Source of the DNA: Picosynechococcus sp. PCC 7117
Lineage (GTDB): Bacteria; Cyanobacteriota; Cyanobacteriia; Cyanobacteriales; MRBY01
Direction: 5' to 3'
Length of the DNA stretch: 64,000 nt
Assembly: GCF_001693275.1 (NCBI RefSeq)
Contig: NZ_CP016477.1
Location: forward strand, 1,426,001 to 1,490,000
Positions 8,905-19,166 of this stretch are shown here, one piece after another. The notes below the pieces were generated by a model. That model was not told where the DNA came from and did no database searches. It saw only the letters and a list, made by a program, of their open reading frames with translations. Position 1 is the stretch's first letter, and every line of letters starts with the position of its first letter. The position numbers and the translations under genes were made by a program.

Positions 8905-11214
8905 ATGGATCTCCGTCAAGATACTGCCCTCTCCAGAAGCACCCCCAGCGCTACGGCTACCTACTCTGCTTCCAGGGCGGTAACACCGACGAAACCCCAG
9001 ACCTATGTGATCAAACGGAGTGGCAAACGGGCTCCCCTCGATGTCACCAGAATTCGCAACGTGGTGCAGTGGGCCTGTCAAGATTTAGAAGCCAACACCA
9101 TCGAACTGGAAGCCGGGCTAAAAACGCGCCTCAAAGATGGGGTTACCACCCGCGAAATTCAAGAAAATTTAATTCAATGTGCCCTGGAGATGTGCAGTCC
9201 CGAAGAACCGGACTGGCGTTATGTGGCTGGGCGTCTCCACATCTGGAGCCTCTGGAAAGATACCCTCGTGGCGCGTGGTTATCAGTATGGTCAATATCCC
9301 CAGCTCGTGGCGGATAAAGTAGCCGCAAAAGCCTACGATGAGCGGCTATTGCAATACAGTGCGGCGGAGCTAGAAATTGCCAATGGCTGGATCAATCCCG
9401 ATTGGGATATGGACTATGACTATGCCGGAGCGGTGCTGCTCACCAAGCGTTATCTGCTGGATGATGAATTGCCCCAGGAAGCCTTTTTAACTTGCGCCCT
9501 TCTCCTTGCTCTCCCGGAAAAACCAGAAAATCGGCTCAAGTGGGCGAAAAAATTCTACGAGGCGATCGCCCAGCGGCAGATTTCCTTAGCAACGCCGATC
9601 CTCGCCAACCTGCGGATTCCCAATGGCTCCCTTTCTTCCTGCTTCATCATTGGCATGGAAGACAACCTCGAAAGTATTTTCCGCGAAATCACCAATGCGG
9701 CCCGGATCTCGAAAAATGGCGGCGGGGTCGGCTGTAATGTTAGTCGGATCCGCGCCACGGGTAGCCGCGTGATGGGCAAGGCCAATGCCTCCGGGGGCGT
9801 TATTCCTTGGATTAAACTCCTCAACGATACGGCGATCGCCGTTAATCAGGGGGGGCGTCGCGCCGGGGCGATTACCGTTTCCCTCGATGTGTGGCATTTA
9901 GATGTGCCAGAATTTCTCGAAATGCAGACCGAGAACGGCGATCAGCGGCGCAAAGCCTACGACGTCTTTCCCCAACTGGTAGTCACCGATGAATTCATGC
10001 GGCGGGTACAACACAAAGAAGCGTGGACTTTGGTGGATCCCTACGAAGTTAAAGAAAATCTCGGCATTGATCTCGCGGCCCTCTGGGGCGAAAAATTCGA
10101 CGCAGCCTACCGTCAAATCGAAGCAAGCCTAGACCAAGACATTAAGCTCTACAAAAAAGTCGATGCCCGGCACCTGTTTAAGGAAATTATGCGATCGCAG
10201 ATCGAAACTGGGATGCCCTACATCGCCTTTAAAGACACCATCAACCGCGCTAACCCGAACCAACACGAGGGCTACATTCCTGGGGTCAATTTGTGCGTCG
10301 AATCTTTTTCCAATGTGGTGCCGGGTCAGCTCGCCCACACCTGCAATCTCGACTCTTTAAACTTGGCGAATATTGAAGCTGATGAATTAGCCGATGCCTG
10401 CGAAGTGGCGGTGCGCATCCTTGATAACACCATCGAAATTACCAACACTCCCTTTGAAGACAGCAGCATCCACAACCAGCGTTACCGCACCATTGGCGTG
10501 GGGGCGATGGGTTTGGCAGATTGGCTCGCGAAAAATAAGCTTTCCTATAAAAATATCGAGGCCATTGATCGCCTCTTTGAAGACATTGGCTACTACTGCA
10601 CCTGCACCTCTGTAAACCTCGCCCAAGAACGGGGCGCTTACCCTGGGTTTCCGGGTAGTGAGTGGAGTAAGGGACATCTGATTGGCGCGAAACCGATTAC
10701 TTGGTATCGAGAAAATGCCCACGCAGTAGACCGCTGGGAACGCCTCAGTGAAGATGTACAAAAGTACGGGATCCGCAATAGCCACATTACGGCGATCGCC
10801 CCCAATACTTCCTCTTCCCTCGTCCAGGGTTGCAGCGCCAGTATTTTGCCGACCTACAGCAAATTTTTCTATGACAAATGGGCAAAAGGCACCGTTCCCA
10901 TTGCGCCACCGTTTATCGGTAAATCTTTCTGGTTCTACCAAGAAAACAAAAGCATGGATCAGCGTCTTGTGGTCAAAGCCGTTGCGACGATGCAAAAGTG
11001 GATCGATACGGGCATCTCGATGGAATTGATTTTCAATCTCAACCAAGGCATTTATTTCCCGAACGAACCAGAACGGGCCTTAAAAGCAAAGGATATTTTT
11101 GAAATCTTGATGCTGGCTTGGGCTGAAGGTTGCAAGGCAATTTACTATATCCGCACCGTACAAAAAGATGATTTTAAAGAGGGATCAGAAGGGTGTGTTG
11201 CCTGCGCGAATTAA
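8905..11214 (+). CDS. nrdA: Ribonucleoside-diphosphate reductase, class I large (alpha) subunit
   Basis: Reduces ribonucleotides to deoxyribonucleotides. I choose the ATG at 8905 (769 residues), because upstream in-frame starts add only a hydrophobic, unrelated stretch and the ATP-cone domain (VIKRSGKRAPLDVTRIR) already follows about 35 residues later. The active-site set is complete: the redox cysteine in GSLSSCF, NLCVES carrying the thiyl-radical cysteine and catalytic Glu, the second redox cysteine in HTCNLDSLN, the tandem tyrosines of the radical path in AIYYIRT, and the C-terminal CVACAN shuttle pair. There is no intein. The small subunit nrdB is not in the window, so the pair is unlinked here. 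Confidence 0.93.
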   Translation: MDLRQDTALSRSTPSATATYSASRAVTPTKPQTYVIKRSGKRAPLDVTRIRNVVQWACQDLEANTIELEAGLKTRLKDGVTTREIQENLIQCALEMCSPEEPDWRYVAGRLHIWSLWKDTLVARGYQYGQYPQLVADKVAAKAYDERLLQYSAAELEIANGWINPDWDMDYDYAGAVLLTKRYLLDDELPQEAFLTCALLLALPEKPENRLKWAKKFYEAIAQRQISLATPILANLRIPNGSLSSCFIIGMEDNLESIFREITNAARISKNGGGVGCNVSRIRATGSRVMGKANASGGVIPWIKLLNDTAIAVNQGGRRAGAITVSLDVWHLDVPEFLEMQTENGDQRRKAYDVFPQLVVTDEFMRRVQHKEAWTLVDPYEVKENLGIDLAALWGEKFDAAYRQIEASLDQDIKLYKKVDARHLFKEIMRSQIETGMPYIAFKDTINRANPNQHEGYIPGVNLCVESFSNVVPGQLAHTCNLDSLNLANIEADELADACEVAVRILDNTIEITNTPFEDSSIHNQRYRTIGVGAMGLADWLAKNKLSYKNIEAIDRLFEDIGYYCTCTSVNLAQERGAYPGFPGSEWSKGHLIGAKPITWYRENAHAVDRWERLSEDVQKYGIRNSHITAIAPNTSSSLVQGCSASILPTYSKFFYDKWAKGTVPIAPPFIGKSFWFYQENKSMDQRLVVKAVATMQKWIDTGISMELIFNLNQGIYFPNEPERALKAKDIFEILMLAWAEGCKAIYYIRTVQKDDFKEGSEGCVACAN

Positions 11215-11365
11215 AAAACCTGTATCGACAACGATGGGCTGATCGGGCACTTTTGCTGACCATTGCGGTTCATTAAGCGCCTAACGGGAAAGGGATCAGG
11301 GGTTTCGGGGAATTTGTTAGGATTAGAGATTACATATTTCTTGTTCCGCAGTTGTTCAAAACCCT

Positions 11366-11833
11366 ATGGCAGACACCAAAAAACCGATCAAAATCATTAG
11401 TGATAATCGTAAAGCCCGTTTCCAGTATGAAATCCTCGAAACCTTAGAGGCCGGGATTCAGCTCCAGGGAACGGAAGTTAAATCGGTGCGGGCGGGCAAG
11501 GTGAACCTAGGGGACGGTTATGTGTTGATTCGCAACAACGAGGCTTGGCTGCTCAATGTGCATATTTCGCCATATACTGCCAGTGGCCAGTACTTTAACC
11601 ATGAACCCAAGCGTGATCGCAAATTGCTGTTGCACCGTAAAGAAATTCGCCGTTTGATTGGTCAACTAGAACAAAAGGGATTGACGCTGATTCCTTTAAA
11701 AATGTATCTCAAGGGCAGCTTAGTAAAAGTCAGTCTGGGGCTTGGCCGTGGGAAAAAGCTCCACGATAAACGCGAAACGATTAAACGTCGCCAGGATAGC
11801 CGGGAAATGGCGCGGGCCTTGAAACGTTATTAA
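11366..11833 (+). CDS. smpB: SsrA-binding protein SmpB
   Basis: Binds tmRNA and brings it to stalled ribosomes for trans-translation. The 155-residue protein has the oligonucleotide-binding barrel with [20 protein letters not shown] and the tmRNA-contacting NVHISPY, and the basic C-terminal tail ([20 protein letters not shown]) that mimics the missing tRNA/mRNA duplex. Length and all blocks are normal. The tmRNA gene itself is not in the window. It lies 151 nt after nrdA. A perfect 7-bp hairpin (AGTTTTC/GAAAACT, 11856-11874) follows the stop codon but lacks a T-run, so I do not call it a terminator. Confidence 0.96.
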   Translation: MADTKKPIKIISDNRKARFQYEILETLEAGIQLQGTEVKSVRAGKVNLGDGYVLIRNNEAWLLNVHISPYTASGQYFNHEPKRDRKLLLHRKEIRRLIGQLEQKGLTLIPLKMYLKGSLVKVSLGLGRGKKLHDKRETIKRRQDSREMARALKRY

Positions 11834-12128
11834 GCCAAATTGAAGAACCATTGAAAGTTTTCCCAAAGAAAACTCTATGTTGCATCAAATGGGACAGTGA
11901 ATTGTCGGGCGATCGCCCTGGGAAATACCAATATTTTTCGGTCATCCTTTTGCATAATTAGTGGGGTTAAACCCAGTGATAAGGAATCCCAAACAATAAA
12001 GGCGATCGCCAAAACTCAACAAAAGCATTCGTCAAAAGGGTGAATGTATCTTAAGATTGTCAGATAAGAGAATTAATTTTCTTGACAAAATCACGAATAA
12101 AATAAGCAAGTAAGATAGGAGGACATCT

Positions 12129-13202
12129 ATGGCTCTCGTCCCAATGCGTTTGCTCTTAGATCACGCTGCAGAAAATAGTTATGGCATTCCTGCGTTTAAC
12201 GTCAACAACATGGAACAGATTCTGTCCATCATGCAGGCTGCTGATGAGACCGATAGCCCCGTAATTCTCCAAGCGTCCCGTGGTGCCCGTAGTTATGCCG
12301 GGGAAAACTTCCTCCGTCACCTCGTGCTTGCCGCCGTGGAAACCTACCCCCATATCCCCGTTGCGATGCACCAGGATCACGGCAACAGCCCTGCCACCTG
12401 TTATTCTGCGATCCGTAACGGTTTCACCTCTGTGATGATGGACGGTTCCCTCGAAGCCGATGCCAAAACCCCCGCGAGCTTTGACTACAACGTCAGTGTG
12501 ACTGCTGAAGTTGTGAAAGTGGCCCACTCCGTTGGTGCTTCCGTCGAAGGGGAACTCGGTTGCCTTGGCTCCCTCGAAACAGGGATGGGTGAAGCAGAAG
12601 ACGGCCACGGTTTTGAAGGCGCTCTCAGCAAAGAACAACTTCTAACCGATCCCGACGAAGCTGTCGAATTCGTTGAGCGTACCCAAGTAGATGCCCTTGC
12701 TGTAGCGATCGGGACCAGCCACGGTGCTTACAAATTTACCCGGAAGCCCACTGGTGAAATCCTCGCCATTAGCCGGATCGCTGAAATCCACGCGAAACTC
12801 CCCAACACCCACTTGGTAATGCACGGTTCTTCCTCTGTACCCCAAGAGTGGCTCGACATGATCAATGAGTACGGTGGTGCTATTCCTGAAACCTATGGTG
12901 TACCCGTAGAAGAAATTCAAAAGGGTATTAAGAGCGGTGTGCGTAAAGTCAACATCGACACCGACAACCGTCTGGCGATCACTGCGGCAATTCGTGAAGC
13001 AGCGATGAAGGATCCGAAGAACTTCGATCCCCGTCACTTCCTCAAGCCCTCGATCAAGTACATGAAGCAGGTTTGTAGCGATCGCTATCAGCAATTCTGG
13101 TGTGCTGGTAACGCTAGCAAGATCAAGCAAATCCCCTTAGATGAGTTTGCGAAGAAATATGCCAGCGGTGAACTCGCAGCAAAAACGGCAGTTAACGCCT
13201 AA
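12129..13202 (+). CDS. fbaA: Fructose-bisphosphate aldolase, class II
   Basis: Zinc-dependent aldolase that interconverts fructose 1,6-bisphosphate with dihydroxyacetone phosphate and glyceraldehyde 3-phosphate, and in cyanobacteria also forms sedoheptulose 1,7-bisphosphate in the Calvin cycle. The 357-residue product shows the N-terminal [12 protein letters not shown], the zinc/catalytic block [15 protein letters not shown], the metal-binding [10 protein letters not shown] and NIDTDNR phosphate loop of the type B class II enzymes. A strong Shine-Dalgarno AGGAGGA (12117-12123) lies 5 nt before the ATG, and a TTGACA box at 12082 lies upstream, though I see no well-spaced -10. Codon use looks like that of a highly expressed gene. 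It has its own terminator. Confidence 0.94.
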   Translation: MALVPMRLLLDHAAENSYGIPAFNVNNMEQILSIMQAADETDSPVILQASRGARSYAGENFLRHLVLAAVETYPHIPVAMHQDHGNSPATCYSAIRNGFTSVMMDGSLEADAKTPASFDYNVSVTAEVVKVAHSVGASVEGELGCLGSLETGMGEAEDGHGFEGALSKEQLLTDPDEAVEFVERTQVDALAVAIGTSHGAYKFTRKPTGEILAISRIAEIHAKLPNTHLVMHGSSSVPQEWLDMINEYGGAIPETYGVPVEEIQKGIKSGVRKVNIDTDNRLAITAAIREAAMKDPKNFDPRHFLKPSIKYMKQVCSDRYQQFWCAGNASKIKQIPLDEFAKKYASGELAAKTAVNA

Positions 13203-13253
13203 GTTGAAACTCCCGCCAGTCTTAGGGTTTATTCCCTAAGCTAGCTTGAATTT

Positions 13254-13290
13254 GAGTCCTGTTCCAGTGGAGATAGGGCTCACTTTTTTT
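13254..13290 (+). terminator. Rho-independent terminator of fbaA
   Basis: GAGTCCT (13254-13260) pairs with AGGGCTC (13275-13281, one G-T) and is followed by ACTTTTTTT. A second perfect hairpin, CTTAGGG/CCCTAAG at 13221-13240, lies just upstream without a T-run. Confidence 0.72.
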
Positions 13291-13466
13291 GCTTAATTCA
13301 GGGAGAGAGCTAGAGAGTTATTACTGAATCTAAATACCACAGTTACTCAATAACCCTCCCCTAGTCCCTCTAGTGGAAGAGCGTTAAAAGATTTGCCCTT
13401 GAGGGAGGTGCTGAAGGCGGAGGGTATTATCTTCGGTGAAAGAGTAACCTTGGGGGAAGAAATAAT

Positions 13467-14870
13467 TTAGTTAAGGGTGCGCACATCGGTGACTTGACCC
13501 GTCACAGCGGCAGCAACAACCATCGCCGGACTCATGAGTAGGGTGCGCCCCGTCGCAGAACCCTGCCGTCCTTTAAAGTTGCGGTTCGAAGAAGAGGCGC
13601 TGATCTGGTTGCCTTCGAGCTTATCGGGGTTCATGGCGAGACACATGGAGCAGCCGGGTTCCCGCCATTCAAAGCCTGCTTCGGTAAAAATTTGGTCAAG
13701 TCCCTCTGCCTCAGCCTGTTGTTTCACTTGCTCAGAACCAGGTACCACAAAGGCTTTTACTCCCGGAGCAACATGATGGCCTTTGGCATATTTAGCGGCT
13801 TCCTGGAGATCGCTCAAGCGACCATTGGTGCAACTGCCGATAAAACAGACATCAATTTTGGTGCCTTGGATCGCTTGGCCTGGTTGAAGCTGCATATATT
13901 TGTAAGCCTCAGCGGCGATCGCCTGTTCATCTTCGGCCATCATTTCTGGGGTTGGCACCGATTCATCAACGCCAATGCCCTGACCCGGCGTAATCCCCCA
14001 GGTGACGGTGGGGGCAATGTCTGCCGCGTCAAAGGTGACCACATCGTCGTATTCGGCGTCGGCTTCACTGCGGAGACTATCCCACCAGGCGATCGCCTTT
14101 TCCCAAGCTTCTCCCTTGGGCGCAAAGGGACGGTCTTTCAAATAGCCATAGGTTACTGAATCGGGGTTGACATAGCCGCAGCGGGCGCCCCCTTCGATGG
14201 ACATATTACAAACCGTCATCCGCTCTTCCATGGACATTTTTTCAAAGGTTGTCCCGGCATATTCATAGGCGTAGCCGACGCCCCCTTTAACGCCCAGCTT
14301 GCGGATAATGTGTAGGATTACATCTTTGGCATAAACTCCGGGCTGGAGATCACCATTTACTTCGATTTTGCGGACTTTTAACTTCGCCAGAGCTAGGGTT
14401 TGGGAAGCGAGCACATCCCGCACTTGGGACGTCCCAATGCCAAAGGCGATCGCCCCAAAAGCGCCGTGGGTAGAAGTGTGGGAATCACCACAGGCAACGG
14501 TCATCCCCGGCTGTGTTAATCCCTGTTCTGGGGCAATCACATGGACAATCCCCTGGCCCCCGGAGCCGACATTATAAAAACGAATTTTGTTAGTAGCCGT
14601 ATTTTTTTCCAGTTCCTGCATCATCGCTTCGGCGAGGGGATCCGCAAAGGGTCGCGCTTGATTTTCCGTCGGGACAATGTGATCCACCGTAGCAACCGTG
14701 CGTTCTGGATACATGACCTGGAGATTGCGGTCTCTGAGCATGGCAAAGGCCTGGGGACTGGTCACTTCATGGATCAGGTGCAGTCCGATAAATAGTTGCG
14801 TTTGGCCGGAGGGTAAAACTTTAACGGTGTGTAAGTCCCAAACCTTATCAAAAAGAGTGCCTTTGCTCAT
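13467..14870 (-). CDS. leuC: 3-isopropylmalate dehydratase large subunit
   Basis: With LeuD, isomerises 2-isopropylmalate to 3-isopropylmalate in leucine synthesis. It is an aconitase-fold [4Fe-4S] enzyme. The 467-residue protein has the conserved N-terminal KVWDLH and DHIVPT blocks, [13 protein letters not shown], and the three cluster cysteines in [10 protein letters not shown] and [11 protein letters not shown]. leuD is not adjacent. The gene lies 49 nt downstream of the receiver-kinase gene on the same strand, so the two may be cotranscribed. leuA is about 4 kb away on the same strand. Confidence 0.96.
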   Translation of the reverse strand: MSKGTLFDKVWDLHTVKVLPSGQTQLFIGLHLIHEVTSPQAFAMLRDRNLQVMYPERTVATVDHIVPTENQARPFADPLAEAMMQELEKNTATNKIRFYNVGSGGQGIVHVIAPEQGLTQPGMTVACGDSHTSTHGAFGAIAFGIGTSQVRDVLASQTLALAKLKVRKIEVNGDLQPGVYAKDVILHIIRKLGVKGGVGYAYEYAGTTFEKMSMEERMTVCNMSIEGGARCGYVNPDSVTYGYLKDRPFAPKGEAWEKAIAWWDSLRSEADAEYDDVVTFDAADIAPTVTWGITPGQGIGVDESVPTPEMMAEDEQAIAAEAYKYMQLQPGQAIQGTKIDVCFIGSCTNGRLSDLQEAAKYAKGHHVAPGVKAFVVPGSEQVKQQAEAEGLDQIFTEAGFEWREPGCSMCLAMNPDKLEGNQISASSSNRNFKGRQGSATGRTLLMSPAMVVAAAVTGQVTDVRTLN

Positions 14871-14919
14871 AGAACTGAATTGCTCAAGTACGCCAATAAT
14901 ATTCTGTGCAGAGCTTCAA

Positions 14920-16038
14920 TCATACAACTTTTTTTTCCTCGCTTTGGGCAGGGGTTTGGGAGAGGGGCAAGGTGATTGTAAAGGTACTACCTTCCTGGAG
15001 ACGGGAGGTGAGACTAATCTGACCTTGGTGGGCTTCGAGGATCAGTTTTGAAAGGTGTAGCCCCAGACCGCTGCCCCCGTTGTAATGCTTGCCTTGGCGG
15101 AATCGCTCAAAGATTTCTAATTGATCTTCCGGGCTAATGCCGCTCCCCGTGTCGATTACTTGAATTTGCACTTGCTCTTGATCGACTGGGGTCAATTTAA
15201 CGGTGACGTGGCCTTGATCGGTAAATTTAATGGCGTTGCTCACCAGGTTCACTAAAACACGATGCACGGCCAGGCGATCGCCTTCGAGCCACACGGGGAC
15301 TTCGGGGAGTTCCCCCTGGAGTTGCAGTTGTTTTTCCTGGGCGAGGGGACGTAATTCCTCAAGCACATTGGTAATCACGGTCTTGAGATCCACCCGACTA
15401 AAATAGAATGTTTTCCGCTCGGATTCGTAGCGATAAACCTCCAAAATATTGTTCACCATCTCCAACAGGTTGGCATTACTGCGGGACATGGTGCGTAAAA
15501 CCTCTTGCATTGCTTCCGACAGTTCCCCCAAAGCCCCCTGCAAAAGGAGATTGAGCATCCGATCCGCCGCAATCAAGGGGGTACGCATATCGTGGGTCAA
15601 CCGAGAGGCAAAGTCTTCCCGCTGCCGGACAATCATATTTTTCTCATCAACGGTATGTTTAAACCGCAGCAGCGATCGCACCCGGGCAATCAGTTCATCA
15701 ATCTCTACGGGTTTGCGGATAAAATCATCGGCACCAATATCCAAACCTAGGGCAACACTCGGTTGAGCATGGGCGGTGATCAACAGGATGGGAATGTAAG
15801 GGATGTCGGGGTCGTTACGAATGTGCCGTGTAATCTCGAAGCCATCCATGTGGGGCATCATCACATCGAGCAAGATCAGGTGAAAAGGCTGCTGTGCCAC
15901 AAGCTCCAGGGCTTTTTGGCCGTTATTAACCGTCACCAGGTCTAAATCTTCATCTTCTAAAATGCTCTGGATCAACAATAAATTATCCGGCGAATCATCC
16001 ACGACCAGAACGCGATCACGGTTGCTCAGCGAAAACAT
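14920..16038 (-). CDS. Response regulator receiver - histidine kinase protein
   Basis: A soluble 372-residue two-component protein with an inverted hybrid layout: receiver first, kinase second. The receiver has the acidic pair Asp14-Asp15 (VLVVDDSPDN), the phospho-acceptor Asp58 (LILLDVMMPHMDG) and Lys109 (FIRKPV). The HisKA helix carries His149 in RLTHDMRTPL, and the ATPase domain shows the N-box NLVSNAIKF, G1 DTGSGIS and G2 GGSGLGLHLSK. There is no membrane segment or sensory domain, so the receiver probably is the input, fed by another kinase. The H-box with HDMRTP is common in cyanobacterial receiver-kinases. Specific signal unknown. It is divergent from the LOV diguanylate cyclase across 583 bp. 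Confidence 0.92.
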   Translation of the reverse strand: MFSLSNRDRVLVVDDSPDNLLLIQSILEDEDLDLVTVNNGQKALELVAQQPFHLILLDVMMPHMDGFEITRHIRNDPDIPYIPILLITAHAQPSVALGLDIGADDFIRKPVEIDELIARVRSLLRFKHTVDEKNMIVRQREDFASRLTHDMRTPLIAADRMLNLLLQGALGELSEAMQEVLRTMSRSNANLLEMVNNILEVYRYESERKTFYFSRVDLKTVITNVLEELRPLAQEKQLQLQGELPEVPVWLEGDRLAVHRVLVNLVSNAIKFTDQGHVTVKLTPVDQEQVQIQVIDTGSGISPEDQLEIFERFRQGKHYNGGSGLGLHLSKLILEAHQGQISLTSRLQEGSTFTITLPLSQTPAQSEEKKVV

Positions 16039-16621
16039 GGCACATCACCCCAGGTTAATTTCGACTCAACTGCTGGTTGAACAGCGGAATCCCCTATTTT
16101 AAACGTTGAACCCGATGGCGGTTACGGCGTTGCTTCTTTAGCTTCATTATACCCAGGTCATTGCAGGGAAATGGGGCAATTAATAAGTTTAAATACTCAA
16201 TTTCTTTGATAGGGCGATCGCCCCTTTTGGCTCAAGCCCACCAATTATTTAGAAATGATTTTATCTAGTTGATATTGGCGCTCCTCAGTAGTTTAAATTA
16301 TCTCAGTCTGCATTATCCCTTCAAAAAAGAGTCCCCTAGAAAAGCCGTAATCTTAGGCCGATCAATCCTTGATTCTTCCGAGAAAACAAAGGAAATTTGG
16401 TAGGATAGAAAGACTGCTTCTATCTCAGGTTAAGGGTCTACCTCTAGAAAACGGCGATGGGATCAAATTTCTCCCCTAGGCAATTGCTAACAGCCAGTAC
16501 GGAGAAGTCCTCTTTTTGTTGCTTCATTTTTAGCTCTTCTCGCACGTGCCCCCCATAGACAACATCAGAGCAGATTGTGTAACAAAAACAGAAGGAACGT
16601 TGGATTAGGAATAGAGACTTT
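16039..16621. other. Gene-less 583 bp divergent intergenic region
   Basis: It separates the divergent receiver-kinase and LOV-GGDEF genes and should contain both promoters. No ORF with coding character is visible. One perfect inverted repeat, GATAGAA/TTCTATC with a 7-nt spacer at 16404-16424, stands out; it could be an operator or part of a leader hairpin of the + strand gene. One HIP1 site is present at about 16215. Confidence 0.5.
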
Positions 16622-18964
16622 ATGGTTAATGAATCGTCAAATCAAGGGGGGCAACCACCGAGGGGAATCGGCAGTTTTGCGTGGTTAATTGAGGCCTATG
16701 GTCAGGCGATCGCCCTGTTAGAAAATCAAGCGGCCCAGATCGAAACTTTAGAACGTGAAAAAGATCATCTCGCCAACCAATATCGAGAGGCACTCCAGCA
16801 ATACCATCAGCTCAAAGAGCAATACGATCACCAATACAGTCAACAGTACCAAGAATATTTTTCGTTGCCCCTTCCCTGCTACCGTTGGCAAGCCATTGAG
16901 GGAGAGCTTTATTTATCGGACTTTAATCCGGCGGCGGCACGGTTCAATAGCCAAGCACTCCAGCAGCCTTCTTTGAATCTTGGGCAACGCCCCCAGAAAA
17001 TTTTTGCTGCGTTACCTACTCTCTACCACCACTTAGAAAATTGCCTCAAACGGGAGGTCTCAAACAGTCAGCGATTGCAATTTATTCGCTTAAATCTGTA
17101 CCTCCGGGTGGAGTATGTGTTTATTGCTCCGGATCAAATCTTAATGTGTATTCTCGACGAGAGCGAACAACTCCTCACGGAACAACAACTCCGCCAACAG
17201 GTGCGCCAACAGTCGGCGATCGCCAAATTAGGGAGCATCAGCCTCAACACATCAGATCTAGCGAAATTATTTCGTCAAGCGGTGATTTTTGTGGCCCGCA
17301 CCCTGGATGTTCCCTATAGCTGCCTCTATCTGAAACAAAAAAAGACCTCTATTTGTACCCTAGAAGCAGGTTATGGTTGGCCTATCGATCTCATCGGTGC
17401 GGTCACAGTAAGTACGACTCCAGATAGCCACGTTGGCTATACCCTGACCCAACAACAGGCGATCAGCATCGAGGATTTGCGCGTTGAAAGTCGTTTTCGG
17501 GGCGAAACGTTACTGCACAATTATCAAGTAATCAGTGGAATTAGTATGCCCATTGGCCCAGTGGATAACCCCTGGGGAGTACTGGCGGTTTATAGTACCG
17601 AAGAACGTCATTTCAGTGGGGATGAGACTTATTTTCTCCAGGCGATCGCCCATGTTCTGTCTAGTAGTATCGAACGCGATCGCCAGGCAGCGGACATGAA
17701 CCTTTTACACCGCTCGATCAATGTGATCCGCCAGGGAGTGGTAATCACCGATGCCCGGGAAGAAAATAATCCAATTATTTATGTCAACCAAGGTTTTGAA
17801 AAAATTACTGGCTACACCGCAGATGAAATCCTCGGTCGTAACTGCAATTTTCTCCAGGGCCGCGATCGCCGACAGCCTCCCCTCACAGAATTGCGGGCTG
17901 CGATCCTCAAGGGCCAAGAATGTAACGTCACCCTCCGCAACTACCGCAAAAATGGTGAACCCTTTTGGAATGCCCTCCACATTTTTCCGGTACGAGATCC
18001 TGCCGGTTATTTGACCCACTTTATTGGGATCCAAACGGATATTAGCCACGAAAAAGCCGCCGCCGCTAACCTCCAAAAAACTGAAGCGCAATTTCACCAA
18101 ACCTTCCAACTCGCCCCCATTGGCATGGCGATCACTACCTTGGGGGGCCACTATGAACGGGTCAACCAAGCCTGGTGTCGGATCACTGGCTACGATCAAG
18201 AGACCCTCTTAGAAAAAACTTATCTAGAGTTAACCCATCCCGATGATCAAGCCGAAGATGAACGCCTCAATGAGCTCCTGCAGCAAGGCGATCGCCAGGA
18301 ATTTCAGCGGGAAAAACGCTACATCGCCCAAGATGGCCAAAAAATTCACATCCTAGAACAAGTCGCCCTCGTGCGCGATGCCGAAGGCAAACCCCTCCAT
18401 GTAATTCGGCAAATGGTAGACATTGGCGATCGCAAACAAATTGAACAGCGCCTTGTCCAAGAGGCCTTCTACGATCACCTCACCGGCCTCCCCAATCGCT
18501 CCCTCCTAGAAGAGCGCCTCGAGCAAGTCATTAAACAACAACAACGCTATCCCCAACACCACAACGCCCTCTTATTCCTTGACTTAGATTATTTCAAAGC
18601 GATTAATGACCGCCTCGGCCACCTCGTTGGTGACCAGCTCCTACAAGACTTTGCCAAACGCATTTGTCATTGTCTCCGGGATGTGGATACCCTAGCCCGT
18701 TTGGGGGGAGACGAATTTGTCGTGCTCCTTACAGAAATAACCGAGCCCCAGACCGCCTTTGAGATTAGTCAACGGATCCATAAAGCTCTACAAACCCCCT
18801 TTGAACTCGCAGGCCAGTCCCTATTTGTAAAGGTGAGCATTGGTGTCTTACCTAAACTTGATCGCTATCTGACGGCGACGGGCATTTTACGCGACGCAGA
18901 CCTAGCGATGTACCATGCCAAAGCCAAGGGACGCGCCCGTTCAGAAGTCTTTGAATTACCTTGA
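16622..18964 (+). CDS. GAF-LOV-PAS-GGDEF protein, probable blue-light-responsive diguanylate cyclase
   Basis: A 780-residue soluble signalling protein. In order: an N-terminal coiled coil (about 30-80), a PAS-like region (85-180), a GAF domain (about 205-350), a LOV-type PAS domain (about 362-475), a second PAS with PAC (about 485-605) and a GGDEF domain (610-780). The LOV signature is GRNCNFLQG with the flavin-adduct cysteine at 408; the flavin-contacting residues NYRKNG (Asn440), FWN (Asn450) and IGIQ (Gln471) are all present. The cyclase motif GGDEF is intact at 695-699, with an inhibitory I-site RDVD at 686-689 five residues before it. No EAL or HD-GYP domain follows, so it should make rather than break cyclic di-GMP. 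Flavin binding and light control are inferred from motifs. Confidence 0.93.
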   Translation: MVNESSNQGGQPPRGIGSFAWLIEAYGQAIALLENQAAQIETLEREKDHLANQYREALQQYHQLKEQYDHQYSQQYQEYFSLPLPCYRWQAIEGELYLSDFNPAAARFNSQALQQPSLNLGQRPQKIFAALPTLYHHLENCLKREVSNSQRLQFIRLNLYLRVEYVFIAPDQILMCILDESEQLLTEQQLRQQVRQQSAIAKLGSISLNTSDLAKLFRQAVIFVARTLDVPYSCLYLKQKKTSICTLEAGYGWPIDLIGAVTVSTTPDSHVGYTLTQQQAISIEDLRVESRFRGETLLHNYQVISGISMPIGPVDNPWGVLAVYSTEERHFSGDETYFLQAIAHVLSSSIERDRQAADMNLLHRSINVIRQGVVITDAREENNPIIYVNQGFEKITGYTADEILGRNCNFLQGRDRRQPPLTELRAAILKGQECNVTLRNYRKNGEPFWNALHIFPVRDPAGYLTHFIGIQTDISHEKAAAANLQKTEAQFHQTFQLAPIGMAITTLGGHYERVNQAWCRITGYDQETLLEKTYLELTHPDDQAEDERLNELLQQGDRQEFQREKRYIAQDGQKIHILEQVALVRDAEGKPLHVIRQMVDIGDRKQIEQRLVQEAFYDHLTGLPNRSLLEERLEQVIKQQQRYPQHHNALLFLDLDYFKAINDRLGHLVGDQLLQDFAKRICHCLRDVDTLARLGGDEFVVLLTEITEPQTAFEISQRIHKALQTPFELAGQSLFVKVSIGVLPKLDRYLTATGILRDADLAMYHAKAKGRARSEVFELP

Positions 18965-19001
18965 ATTTAGCCCACTTCAGCTAGCCTGAGAGATCACAAC
19001 T

Positions 19002-19028
19002 AAAAAAATCTCCCCCAGACTGGGGGCA
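19002..19028 (-). terminator. Probable rho-independent terminator downstream of leuA
   Basis: Read on the minus strand, CCCCC and GGGGG (19022-19026 and 19012-19016) form a stem with a 5-nt loop and are followed by a run of seven T (19008-19002). It lies about 140 nt beyond the leuA stop. A second AT-rich inverted repeat (GACTTTT/AAAAGTC) lies between them at about 19086-19118. Confidence 0.6.
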
Positions 19029-19166
19029 GGGGGGCTGTGTCAATAAGCTCTGAGGCGCAGTTTAAATCCCACGCATAAAATAAAGAGACTTTTCCCCAAT
19101 TAATTAGAGAAAAAGTCCCCTTGAAAAAGAGCAGGGAAAAAGCACGCGGGTTAGCTGTCGCAGCAA

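Noticed and set aside
10387-11046. 219-codon minus-strand ORF inside nrdA
   Set aside because: Antisense shadow of a highly conserved gene; long antisense frames are common opposite codon-biased genes.
11856-11874. Perfect hairpin after smpB as a terminator
   Set aside because: No T-run follows the stem, so it does not meet the criteria for an intrinsic terminator.
12082-12116. TTGACA and TAAGAT upstream of fbaA as a promoter
   Set aside because: The spacing is 23 nt, too long for a sigma-70 type promoter, so I mention the boxes but do not call the promoter.
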